Positions 45,062 through 56,206 of a DNA stretch of 64,000 nt are shown piece by piece. Below the pieces are notes generated by a model, which was not told where the DNA came from, did no database searches, and saw only the letters and a program-made list of their open reading frames with translations. Numbering within the stretch: position 1 is the first letter of the stretch; every line of letters begins with the position of its first letter. Made by a program: the position numbers and the translations under genes. Source of the stretch: Cyrtodaria siliqua (Eukaryota > Mollusca > Bivalvia > Adapedonta > Hiatellidae); the NCBI GenBank assembly GCA_037043455.1, contig JAWPHD010000082.1, positions 496,001-560,000 on the forward strand, written 5' to 3'.

Positions 45062-45218
45062 GTCTTCAACGGTTGTTGTCGTCGCTGTCGTAGAGTTGAT
45101 GTCTGACACGTTCATTGTGAAGTCACCAAAAACAGTACCATCCACCGTACTCTCCGTCGTACCATCCAGCCTTACCACCCGTCGTACCATCCATATCGAT
45201 ATCTGCTTCTACAGAGGT
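45062..45218 (-). pseudogene. Degenerate duplicate of candidate exon 3
   Basis: Acceptor TTTTACTTTCAG ends at 45219; a donor-like GACGTATGT lies at the other end. The 3' half matches 40768-40680 (GDFTMNVSDINSTTAT in one frame), but a local expansion of GGATGGTACGACGG units shifts the frame, so the phase-0 reading hits TGA at 45123. The neighbouring intron sequence is duplicated too (AAGTAAAACACAA and the AT-rich stretch after it), showing a tandem duplication of exon plus intron edge. Confidence 0.55.
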
Positions 45219-45442
45219 CTGAAAGTAAAACACAAATTTAATACAAGGCTGATAATGTAATAATAAGATTAACAATAATACAAGTATATAGTAAGATTAT
45301 ATAATAATGACAAAAAATATAATGAAAAAAATATGATAAAACTGAGTACGCTTGATAATATTAACAATAATAAACATAATCGACATCAACAGCTTATTCA
45401 GGGTTCTAAAAGTAAACTGAACTTATAAATAAAAAGTAGTAC

Positions 45443-45549
45443 CTCGACCGTGGGCTCTTTCGATGGTATCCTTAACACACAATGCTTACAAACGAATACC
45501 AACTCGATCCGCAGCTTCAGAGCTTCCCGATACTGTTGTAGAGAAATAC
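45443..45549 (-). CDS. PHD-like zinc-finger gene, exon 2
   Basis: A 107-nt exon: acceptor CTCCATCTCAG, donor GAGGTACTACT. It completes the split Gly codon from exon 1 and encodes ISLQQYREALKLRIELVFVC, KHCVLRIPSKEPTVE, ending in phase 0. VCKHC supplies the last zinc-ligand pair of the finger begun in exon 1. Both junctions keep the frame. Confidence 0.68.
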
Positions 45550-45819
45550 CTGAGATGGAGTACACATACAAAACATACTTTAATATTACAACTTTAATAT
45601 TACAATATTTAAACATGTACATTCGTTAAGCGGAATGTATTTCTTTGTTCTAGATAATATACATGAATCGCACGTGCGTTTATTTGTTGTGCATTATATC
45701 GAATATTATTTCTACGGATATAATAACTACTACTTCATATGTATGCAAAAATTAGCTAAGATGAACTTAATAAGAATATGTACATAAATATAGTTATATC
45801 GTTTTCATTTCGAACATAC

Positions 45820-45922
45820 CTGAATCACACGTGCCATGCTGCCACAAATTACAAGAGTCGCACTCGATGGCCTGCTGTCTGGGGAGCACCTCCAACCCAC
45901 ACGAAACACACAACGCGGGCAT
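45820..45922 (-). CDS. PHD-like zinc-finger gene, exon 1
   Basis: The start ATG is at 45922-45920, directly before the finger, and the exon ends at the donor GATTCAGGTATGTTC. It encodes MPALCVSCGLEVLPRQQ, AIECDSCNLWQHGTCDS. With exon 2 the spacing is C-x2-C-x12-C-x2-C-x4-H-x2-C...C-x2-C, a PHD/C4HC3-like zinc finger. Similar short MPALC...IECD-C--WQH-TC fingers at the N-terminus occur in many lineage-expanded bivalve proteins of unknown role; PHD fingers generally bind histone tails or other peptides. The whole product with exon 2 and the exon at 40643 would be only about 110 aa. Function is not assigned. Confidence 0.68.
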
Positions 45923-47247
45923 AATAAATCCACACAATCCGTAAAACAACGTTTTAACACTAAGAATATAAGTAGTTTTAACACTAAGAATATAAGTTGG
46001 CTTATCAATTTATACACATTTTGCCAGTAACACTAATGAGCATGTAATTAAAACTTAATTAAACATACAGTTCATTTTACGCTTTTGATGAATAAACACC
46101 GAATGTTTATTTTCTAATCTGTTAACTGCTAATTATAATCAATTAGTATGAAATCACAAGGGTTTCTTTAACAATCAGTGATCTAACCGATCTTTTAAAA
46201 CACTAATTGCCATAAAACACATTATAATTATGGCTTATTTTATTTCTTTATTCAAAGTCGAAGTGAACGATAAACAGTATTTATCAGAAAATATATGTGC
46301 AAAATATTTAGAAAATAAATAAGTAAACATTTTTCAAAGAAACACGCGGCAAAATCGTTTTATTAAAAATTCGCGCGTCCCGTTAGTTGTTCTTTACAAC
46401 TTGCATTTGTTCAATCTTAAATATTAAATGTGAAAACAATACATTTTTATCTAATTATTTGCAAGCACAGTAAAAATGATCCTAGATTAATACGTTGACA
46501 TGCTAAGTTTAATGCTTGATAAAATCTTTAAGATTACATGTAATACATCTATATTTTCTCTAGACTCGTAGGCTGTTTGATACTGTAGATATATTTGAAA
46601 TACGGGTAAAGGTAATATAAACAATAAATACAACTGTAATTATTTGTAATTATTTTTTTATTCAAAGTGAATGACAAACAGTAATTATTAACTATTTGGG
46701 ACGATGAAAATTTATGCCTTTTCCTTCAAGAGGCCTGCATGTAGTCATTATCTGAAATAGAGATTATTGATTTTATAACAAATAAAGATTTAATATTGCA
46801 AAAATAATTATCTGTCTTTCAATATTTGATTCATTCAAAGTGTTTAAATGTTGTTTTTTACATATAAAACGCAAGTTAATATATTCTTCTAAACACGAAA
46901 TTCAATACTTGATTCATTAAAAATGTTTTTCTAATCCTAAAATACAATAGTTCTATCTCCAAATAAGTATTTGCATAAGTAATTATTCCTCACTATATAT
47001 ATATATATAAGGTGGGCGAAACGACTATCCCTATGATGGGCGAAACGACTATCCGCGAAACAACCGATGTGCGAAACGACCCGTCACCCTTTCATTGACA
47101 CAGATCAATATTTCTGAGTTTCATGTTTTCAACTGTGTGAAAAAGTTGAACTGAACATTTTATGATGAATTACAATGAACTTCAGTTGGATTTGGCCATA
47201 AATTAGTGATTTTGCACATGAAAATGGACCATACTTTCATCAACATG
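45923..47247. other. Upstream region of the zinc-finger gene, no further gene seen
   Basis: Very AT-rich. A 27-bp piece with AACACTAAGAATATAAGT is repeated in tandem just upstream of the start (about 45955-45999). At 47011-47092 the motif GCGAAACGAC occurs in three full copies plus a variant, in a short GC-richer island. No promoter element can be named. Confidence 0.4.
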
Positions 47248-47256
47248 GATTATTTT

Positions 47257-49385
47257 GGGAAGGTATAAAACGCGGACTAACACACGCGGACTAGCGGACT
47301 GCGGACCAGTATGGTATAAAATGCGGACTGGTATTTTGCGGACCATGTACATAGATGGGACAAATAATACAAACATTTTGGTCAGCAAATATTAAAGTTA
47401 CACTTTCATGAAACAAAATAAGTCTTGTGGTGCATGGTAATGGTCATTTGAAAATAGATTTGCATGAAAATAATTTAATTGACATAGGTTTCATGAAAGT
47501 CAATTTTTTTAATGATTTCTGTGATATTTCGGACAGTACCTTCATTTGATATTACGACAAGTAGTTGTCACCAACTATTAATAATTTTGCTTACTAGTAT
47601 ATTAGCAATATTATTTTCTTCCGGCATGATTTTTTCGAATAGTTGTACTTTATGCCAACGTAGTTGATATTTTTTTAAAACATTGGATAACTCGATTTTA
47701 TATCGTTGGTTTTAATGAAATTTCTGAATAACAAATATACGTAAATGAAAATTAATTGTGTCTAAAATGAATTTTTTTTTTTTAAAAAGAAACAAATTAT
47801 TGCAAATATTAAAAAAAAATGCAAATTCCTGTATATGCCTCTCTACCGAATCATATCATATATTGATGTTTCAAACTGACAATGATTGACACCTGTATGT
47901 GTTTATTAATGACACGATTAACTGATGATCTTAAACGCCTTTGGCAAGACCATAGCCTTGTTTATTTAAGAATCATGCCACTTATTGAATTGTAAAGTCT
48001 CCTGTTTTTTTTATGATAGTTGATTAGATTATCTAACGCCTCTGGCAATAATACGAAAGTGTATAATTCTTATTGTAAATGGTGATTAATGATGCGACAT
48101 TGCCAGATTGCAATATACGTGATAAAAGTGTTAATAATGAATAGTCTTACTTGTTGTGTATCTTCAAATAGTTTAGTTATAAACATATTCTTTATTTTTA
48201 AAATAAGCAACAACACTAGGCTGTATTTAGATGAGTGCGTAATCCTGTCTACGCAGTAATTGATAAATACAATAGTATCAGTTTTGTTGCTTATGCACAT
48301 GAAGTTTATTTGTATTTGCGAGGCCTTTACTATAGCCACGTGCACGGACGTTTCATTTTTGTGAATAATTGGTATACTATATACTGTCAATCACGTGTAT
48401 GTCATGAAATGTCTATTGAAGTGCACACTATCGCCATATCTTGTCCAGCTCACCATTTATTTATTTATTTATTTATTTCCAACATCATGATTTTAAACAA
48501 TATTACTAATTATATATAAGATTTTTTTTTTTTGATATTACATCAAACATGAATCGTTAGCATCTTTCAATTTGTAATTTATACGTAATGTCTCTTAATC
48601 ATGTACATTAACATCATACTCTTCTCGGGGAAATTGTAATGTTTCTTTGGAAGATAAAATTGTAAGATTCCAAAAAAAGAGCTGCAAGACATCCTGGATA
48701 AAGATTTCGAAACTCCATCTGTTGAACTTTTTACCGAACTTCGTTGGATGGGGTTTCCCGAAAGAGATAAATTCCAAAAAGCAATTCTAATGTTGAAAAC
48801 ATTTAATGATCAGGCTCCAGCTTATCTTAAAAATATGTTTACTCTTAAATCAAATCTACATAGAGTAAAATACACAATTTGTGAAAACATAACACGATTA
48901 TTTATTTTGTTCGTATTTATTGAAGCATTCACAGATATATAAGTGTCAAATCAAATTGTAATATAAACTTTGTAATATATCAATTAACATAATTTAATAC
49001 AACACAATTTCTAATATTGTATTCGTACTTAATTAGACCATTACAAGACTTATAGTTTACAGAATTTAAAACATGAACAGATTTGTTCAAGGCATGTTCA
49101 GTCCGAAAATCACAATTTTTTGTTAAAAAAATAAATATATATAGTGTATCTATTTTGCTTTAAACATCAATTGAACTTATTACAAGAGGCATTTACGAAT
49201 TATTTTCATGCATTTATTTTCAGATGTAACTTTAATATTTGCTGACCAAAATCTTTGTATTATTTGTGTCATCTATGTACATGGTCCGCAAAATATCAGT
49301 CCGCATTTTATACCATACCGGTCCGCAGTCCGCTAGTCCGCAGTCCGCTAGTCCGCGCGTGTTAGTCCGCGTTTTATACCTACCC
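47257..49385. mobile_element. Mutator-like (MULE) non-autonomous element
   Basis: Long inverted ends of about 140-160 bp (47257-47395 and 49228-49385) start GGG(A/T)AGGTATAAAACGCGGAC and hold several GCGGACT/AGTCCGC heptamers. The 9-bp direct repeat GATTATTTT flanks it at 47248-47256 and 49386-49394, the length typical of Mutator transposition. The inside is AT-rich, without a MULE transposase, and includes a LINE fragment. Confidence 0.8.
48600..48890 (+). pseudogene. LINE C-terminal fragment inside the MULE
   Basis: Decayed coding with KIVRFQK, a frameshift, then PSVELFTELRWMGFPERDKF and ILMLKTFNDQAPAYLKNMF, matching the 'TPS..LF..L.W....R....KA.L..K.LN..AP.YL..LF' pattern at the end of CR1/L2-like LINE ORFs. 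It is unlike the C-terminus of the LINE at 41-44.6 kb, so a different family. Confidence 0.7.
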
Positions 49386-49394
49386 GATTATTTT

Positions 49395-49750
49395 GTGTTT
49401 GCTGTTTGTAGCGAACTCCCAAATCACTTATGGATTCCAGGCGATGAGACATCCTCATGAAGCGCAATATAATTGTTTTAAGTGCATACACATGTACATG
49501 CAGTATCAACTATTCCGCGAAAGATGGATATTCGATTGTATTTGCCAAAAAAATGTTTGTGCTTGTGAGTCGATTAATTGTTTCTGGAAGTTTAGTTCTC
49601 GTCTCGGTTGGGTTCAAATGGATACATGTACAATATACCGACACTATTCCAGGGACATGTTCACGGAAAGCAGCTTCATATGACCTCTAACAGGTATGTG
49701 TTTGTATAGCAAATTATTTATTTCAGCTATTGCCAATATTAGAAACATAC
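49395..49750. other. No supported gene
   Basis: Sequence between the MULE and the LTR element. A 98-nt stretch (49596-49693) has an acceptor-like TTTAG, an open frame and a good donor (CAGGTATGT), but no recognisable protein and no partner exon. Confidence 0.3.
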
Positions 49751-49984
49751 TAAAGTGTTGTCTGTTGCCAGCTCCCACCGGGATCTTATCAGGATATGAG
49801 TTAAAGCACTATTTATCTGTCCTGTCATAAGTCAGCGTCTCGTCAGTATGGCTTCCTACTCGCAGACCGCGTTCACATGTCTGCGGGCGGTCACGTGGTG
49901 TCATTTGGCGGGAATCAGATGGTTCCCCACAAGTCCAGGAACCAGACCGCAAGGTCATATAGAACCCCATCGACAGTCACTACA
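49751..49984 (-). repeat. 3' LTR
   Basis: 234 bp. On the minus strand it begins TGTAGTGACTGTCGATG and ends ACACTTTA. It is close to identical with the right LTR apart from an 8-9-bp gap near its end (TCCTACCT missing) and scattered changes, which suggests a moderately old insertion. Confidence 0.85.
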
Positions 49985-49997
49985 CTCCCCCCACTTT
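49985..49997 (-). promoter_or_regulatory. Polypurine tract
   Basis: On the minus strand AAAGTGGGGGGAG lies directly before the 3' LTR, where plus-strand DNA priming is expected. Confidence 0.6.
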
Positions 49998-51356
49998 ATA
50001 ATAATGGTCCTTCTGCATGGGGGGACCCTTCACTCCACTCCTGAACCCAGGGTGTCACCGGTGAGCCCTAACTTCCCTTTTCGGGCGTTTAGCCCCAACT
50101 GCCATGGGCCTCCCCTGGACTTGGATACTACCACATACTGTAAACCTCCCACCAAAACTATAACCAAGGGGGAGCCTTCTCCAACATTGCCCCGCGCGGC
50201 CGCTGAGGCGCCATTAATAATACAAATAACATCCCTATATAAAATAATAATAACATACCGTCAATGATTCCCCTCTACAGATGACCCTGGTGACCAAACT
50301 TTAAGATTAATCCTAATAGCCCCTGTTGACCATACCTTAATCCCTACCCGCACTATTTCCCATGAACCCTATGACCAAACCGTAACTGGTTTATGAGCTT
50401 TATTTGATAATGGTCCCTAACAATATATATTAACCCCGGTAACCATCCTTAACCTTACAAATTAATCTGACACTTTTTGTCAAGTATGAAGGTAGGAAGG
50501 CAACGCCTCTAACCATGCCTCCCCTTATTCACTATTCGGTGGGGGTGCGGAATCGCCCTACTGGGTAGCAACTCTAACAACACCCCCTAACCGTCAGGAA
50601 TCCTGGGGGATCCCAAAGAAGGATGCGGAGACGCCTCCCTCCGCATCACCCGTTCTGATATCCGGACTCAACGAGCAATGGTGTGTTAATTACCCAACTC
50701 CTTGCACCGCACACCCACCTGCAGGATCACAGCCAGCAGATTCCCAGGTGGGGAGCCATGGGCGTCCCCTACACCTGTCCCGGATTCACAAGCCTCTACC
50801 ACCCTACTCACTTCGGTTTCTCCTTGGGTCAACCTGACCCTGAGGTCACCAGGGCTGCTGTGGTCCCCTTCCGACCTCAGCTCGCTCCGTACCGAGAAAC
50901 CCTCAACGGTCATTCCCCGGCCCAATGCTGGTCGGGACATCTGCTGGAAAGTATACTGGGTCTCCAGTGGATGGCGCATCCGAGGAGGATCAGGCATCGC
51001 CTTCACAGCGATACTACTGGAGGGCCGGGCCGGACCAGTTCCCCCATGGGGCACCGTCGCCCGGACCCCCGGATGTCCCAGTGGTCCTTTCCTGCTTTTC
51101 TCTTCTGCCCTTGAGGACGGTGCTGGGACTTCGGACGGTTCCCGTCCACCGGCCCCCGACCTCCAATCAAGTTCATCCGGACCCCTAAGCCTCCGGTTAT
51201 ACTCATCCGGCCTCCTCAGCCTCCGGTCATACTCATCCGGCCTCCTCAGCCCCCGATCCCCACTTCGCCTGGAGTGTGAGCACTGATTACCCCCCTCCTA
51301 ACCCGCAGGCCGCAACACCAACTCCGTTAGATGCCCGGCCGGAGAGTAACTTCTCT
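49998..51356 (-). other. 3' internal region of the LTR element, no domain
   Basis: GC-rich, with interrupted minus-strand frames (for example 51054-50686) that contain no domain I recognise. A short tandem repeat CTCATCCGGCCTCCTCAGCC is at about 51180-51255. Confidence 0.4.
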
Positions 51357-52738
51357 CTACCAGGCGTGACAGGCTACCTTCATTGGCCGGAGTACTCCCG
51401 GATGGCTTCCGCTGCCTTCTCCCTCATTTCCTTGGGCGAGCCCTCGGCTTCCTAACCCTCGCCTTTTTCGGGCCTGTGCTTTTGGCGGGCTAGACCCTGC
51501 GTCACCACCCTCAACTAGGGACGACTCGTCATCAGACTTACTCTCAGACTTCCCGCTAGTCACCGGATGCTGGGCCACCCCCGCCCTGGCCTCATCCACG
51601 GACAGCTGGGCCAGGTCTCCTAAACCAGCTATCTCAGGGATAGTGGTGTCAGGGTCCAAAGCCAACAGTGCGGCCTCATCCCCTTCCTCTCCCGACGACA
51701 AATACCCTTCCATAAGAAGCTCTAAACTTCCGGGGACCTTCGCCCCACGAGACTCCCCTAGACTGGGTTCCTCGTCTACCGCCCGAAAGGGGCCAGACTC
51801 CTGCGAAAGGACAGAGTCCCGGCTGGGTTCTGAGCCGCCCACAAAACTTTGCTCTACAGTAGGAGTTCCACTCCGCCCCATTGCAGCGTCGCTAACTACT
51901 CGTGGGAAAAGTAGGGTCCTGCTACAGGCGCATGTCCCGGCTGGGCCCTGAACTCTCCACCCTTTTCCTGCGTTGACCCCTCACACTGGGCGATATTGGC
52001 CCGGATCCAAGCAGTCTCCGCGACTTGCAGCTGATCCGCCTCCCACGCCACGGTCAACAGCCAACGGGAGTTACCCAATTGGCGGGCCAACCGTACCTGC
52101 CCCAGCAGGGCTTCCTCCTGCTCTCTGTCCCCTGGACAAGGCAGTACCTGCCCTTGATTCCCTGGACAAGACGAGCAGGGGGGTAGGTGGCCGTCTCCAC
52201 TTCCCTCTTGCACAGTCTAACATCCTGGTGACGCCTGGACGGAGCACCCGCTCCCAAAATCCCAGGCCGTCACTTCAGGACAGGCCACCTCACCTATTGG
52301 TGACTGGCTCCCTCCCGGATCCCAGGGTACCCACGGTTCGTCCCCGTTTCCCAATCGGTCCTGCTCATCCCAGGGCCTCCAAGGGTCTTCCTCATCTGTC
52401 CCTGTATCCGGCCCATAAACCATATACCCTGGATCCGGTTCACCCCATTTGCCTCGAACCTCTACCTCCGGTTCTACCACCATCCCTCTAGGACCGCTCG
52501 ACCCTTCCAGTTTGACTATCACGTGGCGGTTACAGCTGCTTTGTTCAAAAGCCTCGCTCCCCTGCACCTCTTGCGGATCCCGCGGAGTGATCAATTCCGC
52601 ATCCCAGGAACCTTTTCGCTGACATCCCGTCCCCGCACAGTAGTTGACATTCCCACCTTGGTGGTCGCCCGCGACCCCTTGGTGCACCCCCGCAACTCCC
52701 TGCGCTCCAGATGCCGCCAACGAAACCGCTTCATCCAC
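51357..52738 (-). pseudogene. Interrupted pol-downstream frames of the LTR element
   Basis: Three minus-strand frames (52738-52217, 52213-51896, 51881-51357) are rich in Gly, Glu, Pro and Ser. The last is acidic, then basic (KAQARKRRG). The first starts MDEAVSLAA, wording like the linker after RNase H in related elements. I see no HHCC finger and no DDE motif of an integrase. They may be chimeric or rearranged sequence. Confidence 0.4.
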
Positions 52739-52741
52739 ATC

Positions 52742-52972
52742 TCAGATGAAACACCCCAAATTCCTATCCGCCCTGGCGCAGTACTCACAACCCCCACATG
52801 GCAGTTCCCCTAGCTCAACTCCGGCATTTAAACGCGTTGCAATATCCCGGTACCATTGATATCCAAGACATTGCATCCGCATTGCTAACCTCAACAAGCA
52901 AGTCAAACTCGTCTGGTCCATTCTGACCACATACGGTCGTCCTAGAAGGTAGTACCGATACTGCCAGGTCAA
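52742..52972 (-). pseudogene. RNase H-like scrap of the LTR element
   Basis: A 76-aa frame with YYLLGRPYVVRMDQTSLTCL, which resembles the 'YL.GR.F.VRTDH.SL.WL' end of Ty3-type RNase H, followed by CGGCEYCARAD. It lies only about 45 bp after the protease frame, so the reverse transcriptase body is deleted here. Confidence 0.5.
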
Positions 52973-53017
52973 TAGCCCCCTGGCCAGTACTCAGTCCGAG
53001 GACTTGACCATCAATTA

Positions 53018-54082
53018 TCAATGCACCCTCACCCACATTAAGATTGGTTGCTCCCAGGTGAATAACGTATCGCAGCCCAGTAACATATCTTCCGCGATAG
53101 GAGCTACATACACAGTCTCCTTATACAGCTTCTCGTCCATCTTTAAAGTTACCGGACCTATTAGAAACCCGTGCATCGACAACTCCTGACCTGGTGTCAG
53201 GAGTTTAACATCCTTAATAAATTCGGGAGATACTTCCATAGACCAATAAAGCCTACCTGCCATCATGGTAACCTCCGCCCCTGTGTCCACTACCACATTC
53301 ACTTTATGTCCGTCTACCTGGACCTCAACAATTGACTGGGAGCCCAACTGGTACACCTTAACCGCCTCTCCTCCATCCGTATCCTGGTCTTCTACTTCCG
53401 GCCCCACTGGGCTACTGGTCCCCTGAGTTCCCGCCTGGAAATCACTTGTCACGGATGGAGATGCGATCAACCCCAGCTTCCCCGGATCTACCCTGCCCGT
53501 ATGCTCAGTTATTTCTACTCCCTCGTTCTCCGCCCTCTCGGGAAAACTTATTTTACCCTGAGTTGGTGGTGACACAACCCCTGGCGCCAGCCGCGACTCC
53601 GGTTGCACGCTACTCAACAACATTGATTGGATCCCCGTCTGAGCCCCCTGACCCTCTACTAATGGGTCACTCGACACTATTTCATCCCGGCGGATCTGCA
53701 CCTGCCGGACCCCCACTAAACCATTTAATTCAGGCATTCCCGGCAATTCTGTGGACCGGCGATCACTCTTTTGACTCTCTATCTGTTCACAATTTAAGGG
53801 CTTCGCCCCTGATGACACTGCCTCTTTACTGGTCAATGTCTCCCTTGTCTGGCCCATTCGTCCCCGGATCGAGGTTCGGCCCACGCCCTCGACCCTGTCA
53901 CGTTGACATAACTCAACATGCTCCCTGTGTGAACACTGCTGCCTGAAATGCCCAGCCTCCCCGCACCCAAAACATGCCAATCTCGGTGATTGCCTCTGAT
54001 ATGTGGGGTGGGCTTTAAGGTTGCCACTGGGGTGAGGTCCATTGTCCCATGTCTGCCTGCCGGCCCCCACTAAGTGAGTCAA
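53018..54082 (-). pseudogene. Nucleocapsid knuckle and aspartic protease of the LTR element
   Basis: A 354-aa minus-strand frame. Residues 37-50 are CFGCGEAGHFRQQC, a CCHC knuckle (C-x2-C-x4-H-x4-C) that binds the element's RNA. A long Ser/Gly/Thr-rich linker follows. Near residue 266 is VVVDTGAEVTMM, the active-site Asp-Thr-Gly of a retropepsin, with the later strand ending AEDMLLGCDTL. The protease would cut the Gag-Pol product. It joins the preceding gag frame only through a frameshift near 54060. The frame ends at 53018, soon after the protease. Confidence 0.85.
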
Positions 54083-55148
54083 ACTTCATCGACAAAATTT
54101 CGAACTTTTGTTCTAATTTAGCGAGAACATCATCTACCCTACTGGCCTCCCGGTGTTTGTGCTCCTGGACCGCCCAAACAACCACAGGGTCATCCATATC
54201 ATACTCCAGCTCCCACTTGGGTTCTTGACGGGCCTTCCCATACACAGCCTGAGTCATGTACTGGTGCCATCTTACCCTGTCTATAGCGGTTTCAATGCGG
54301 TCCGGCTGCTCGATCCTGACCCTATGGCCAGCTTCACGGTCTGCCAGTCCCTGACAGAACCGTACCACCGCCTCTTGGGTCGAGTAAGTAATTGGCAGAC
54401 CCACAAATGCTTTATTCGCCAATGTTAACACCCTGTCAGCCCAGTCTTCCAATGACTCGTCTGGGTCCTGCACAGCCTGTTGTAATCTGGCTTGTGCAGT
54501 AGCCGGAAGTTCTTTGGAACCGAACCTGCTTTCTAGCTGTGCTAGCACTTACCGGTACGACATAGATTTGCCGACATTCCGTTCCCTAATAAGAGCACAA
54601 TACTCTGCAGCCTTGCCCGTCAAAGACCAATACAGACAATCTAGGCATTGGGCTTTGGACCACCCCTTCATGCTAGCATAACTGGTGAAACGCTGTTTGA
54701 ACACCAGCCATTGTGTCTTTCCATCATACATGAGGGCCTTGGGTAGGGACTTGACGGGGTCCCATTTCCTAGATCCGCCATGTTTATAAGCAAAATACAT
54801 TTCCCGATTGTATACCAGGTGCTTCCGGTCAACCCCAGACAAACTATCGTCCGTGCTCGAGTTGCTTCGCGATGAGGGAGCGACGCTTCTTGCCACTTCG
54901 CCATGGGGAGCGACGCTTCTTGCCACTTCGTGATGGTGAACGTCCCGTCCTACCACCCCGCGATGGAAAACTTGCTGCTCTACCACTCTTCTTACCCCTA
55001 GCTTTCTCATCTTCGGAGCTCTCATCGTCACCGTCCTCAATTGATGATGGGGAGGACGGGGGAGAGGCATACCGCAAGTGTCTCGCCTTTTTAGAGGCCT
55101 TTGGGACCGCTCCTGCACTTTTTGTGGACATGCTTTTAGTGATGGCAA
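54015..55148 (-). pseudogene. Gag capsid region of the LTR element, with in-frame stop
   Basis: Two pieces in the same frame (55148-54549 and 54548-54015) are separated by one TAA at 54549. The first ends with a capsid-like block (WLVFKQRFTSYASMKGWSKA, LYWSLTGKAAEY); the second continues with LESRFGSKELPATAQARLQQ, DESLEDWADRVLTLANKAF. This is the retrotransposon Gag pattern of Ty3-like elements, forming the particle shell. The stop sits in CCGGTAAGTGC, which also looks like a splice donor, so either a nonsense change or a rarely spliced site. Confidence 0.75.
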
Positions 55149-55799
55149 CCCCTGTTGCTACTACCGGACTGAACCCGACCGTTGCCACAACCCTCTCCAC
55201 ATAGGCAGCTGATTGGGCCGGGTGCCCCGCTTCTACCTTCAAACCCACAACGTCGTCCATCATTCTAAGCACATCTTATATTTGCTCCAAATCCGTGAGA
55301 CTGGGGGTCTCTATTTGCCCCGTAGCCCCAAACATTGAAGGCTTAATATCCTCATCCCCGGATTCAAAGGCGGAATATTTGAGGGAGGGCTCTGGGGTTG
55401 AGTGCACATTGGGGGCATCTGCACGTGGTGACAACCGCCACTGGGACGGGCTCTCCTTGTGTGTCCACCCATGGGAGCCACCTGTCCCTGTGTTCCAAAA
55501 TGCACCCACTACATCCCCCTTCTCTATTTTCTGATGATCGACCCCACCCAGACCTGTCTGAAATTCTGATGCTGGGGGCATGCTAGGCTTTGGTGTGAAA
55601 TCCAACATGTGCTGCACCCACAGCCCCAAATTATCCGTGAGTGCCTCCCACATTCCCAGGGCGAGGTTGTCATGTGCCCTCCGTACTGCCACAATGCAGA
55701 TGCCAACTTTGAACCCATCCCTGGAATGTGCAGCAGATCCCCAGCGGATGCATAATTGACCAAGATCCGCGCCTGAACGCCGTCAGGTCTGCACTCCAT
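54844..55799 (-). pseudogene. Gag N-terminal region with helix-hairpin-helix-like motif
   Basis: Minus-strand frames at 55799-55524, 55692-55276 and 55272-54844 cover the start of gag with frameshifts or stops between them. The first begins MECRPDGVQA and holds NYASAGDLLHIPGMGSKLA, which matches the helix-hairpin-helix pattern 'N.A....L..IPG.G...A'. The third is Ser/Lys/Arg-rich, with RSGKKRRSPW-type repeats. HhH motifs bind DNA backbones; one at the Gag start is unusual. Confidence 0.6.
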
Positions 55800-56188
55800 A
55801 ATTTTACCAATATAAATTAATCAAACTAAATAACACTAACTTTAAACATAAATAAATCACCAGCCATGGTACACTGCCCACAAGATCAACAACGGAATCC
55901 TTCCCTGGATCAATGTTTACATCGAAAAATTCCGCGCATGCGCAATGTCGCCTTGGCACCCCACTGAAAAATAGCTTATTTAACTCTGCCGGGAAAAAAA
56001 ACGAACACCACAGGCAGAAACACTCAGTTTAAATGTAGGTGCGACCGAATGCCGCCGAAGATTTCGCCAAAAACTGTCGTCCCGGCGAGATTTTCAATCC
56101 CACGCACCCAACCCACCTGTGGCGCGCACGTGGTGCGCCACCGGGACGACGAATTCCCACTCGAATTATCCTCCCAGGCGCAGATTCA

Positions 56189-56205
56189 GATCACTTCTGA
56201 CACCA
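56189..56205 (-). promoter_or_regulatory. Primer-binding site
   Basis: On the minus strand TGGTGTCAGAAGTGATC follows the 5' LTR after one base. TGG(T)GTCAGAAG-type sites are common tRNA-complementary primer sites of Ty3-type elements; the tRNA is not determined. Confidence 0.6.
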
Positions 56206-56206
56206 A

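Noticed and set aside
49596..49693. 98-nt exon candidate with acceptor and donor
   Set aside because: Only weak acceptor, no recognisable peptide and no partner exon; could arise by chance.
50683..52491. Plus-strand frames of 140-190 aa in the LTR element
   Set aside because: They are opposite-strand shadows of the GC-rich minus-strand element and show no domain.
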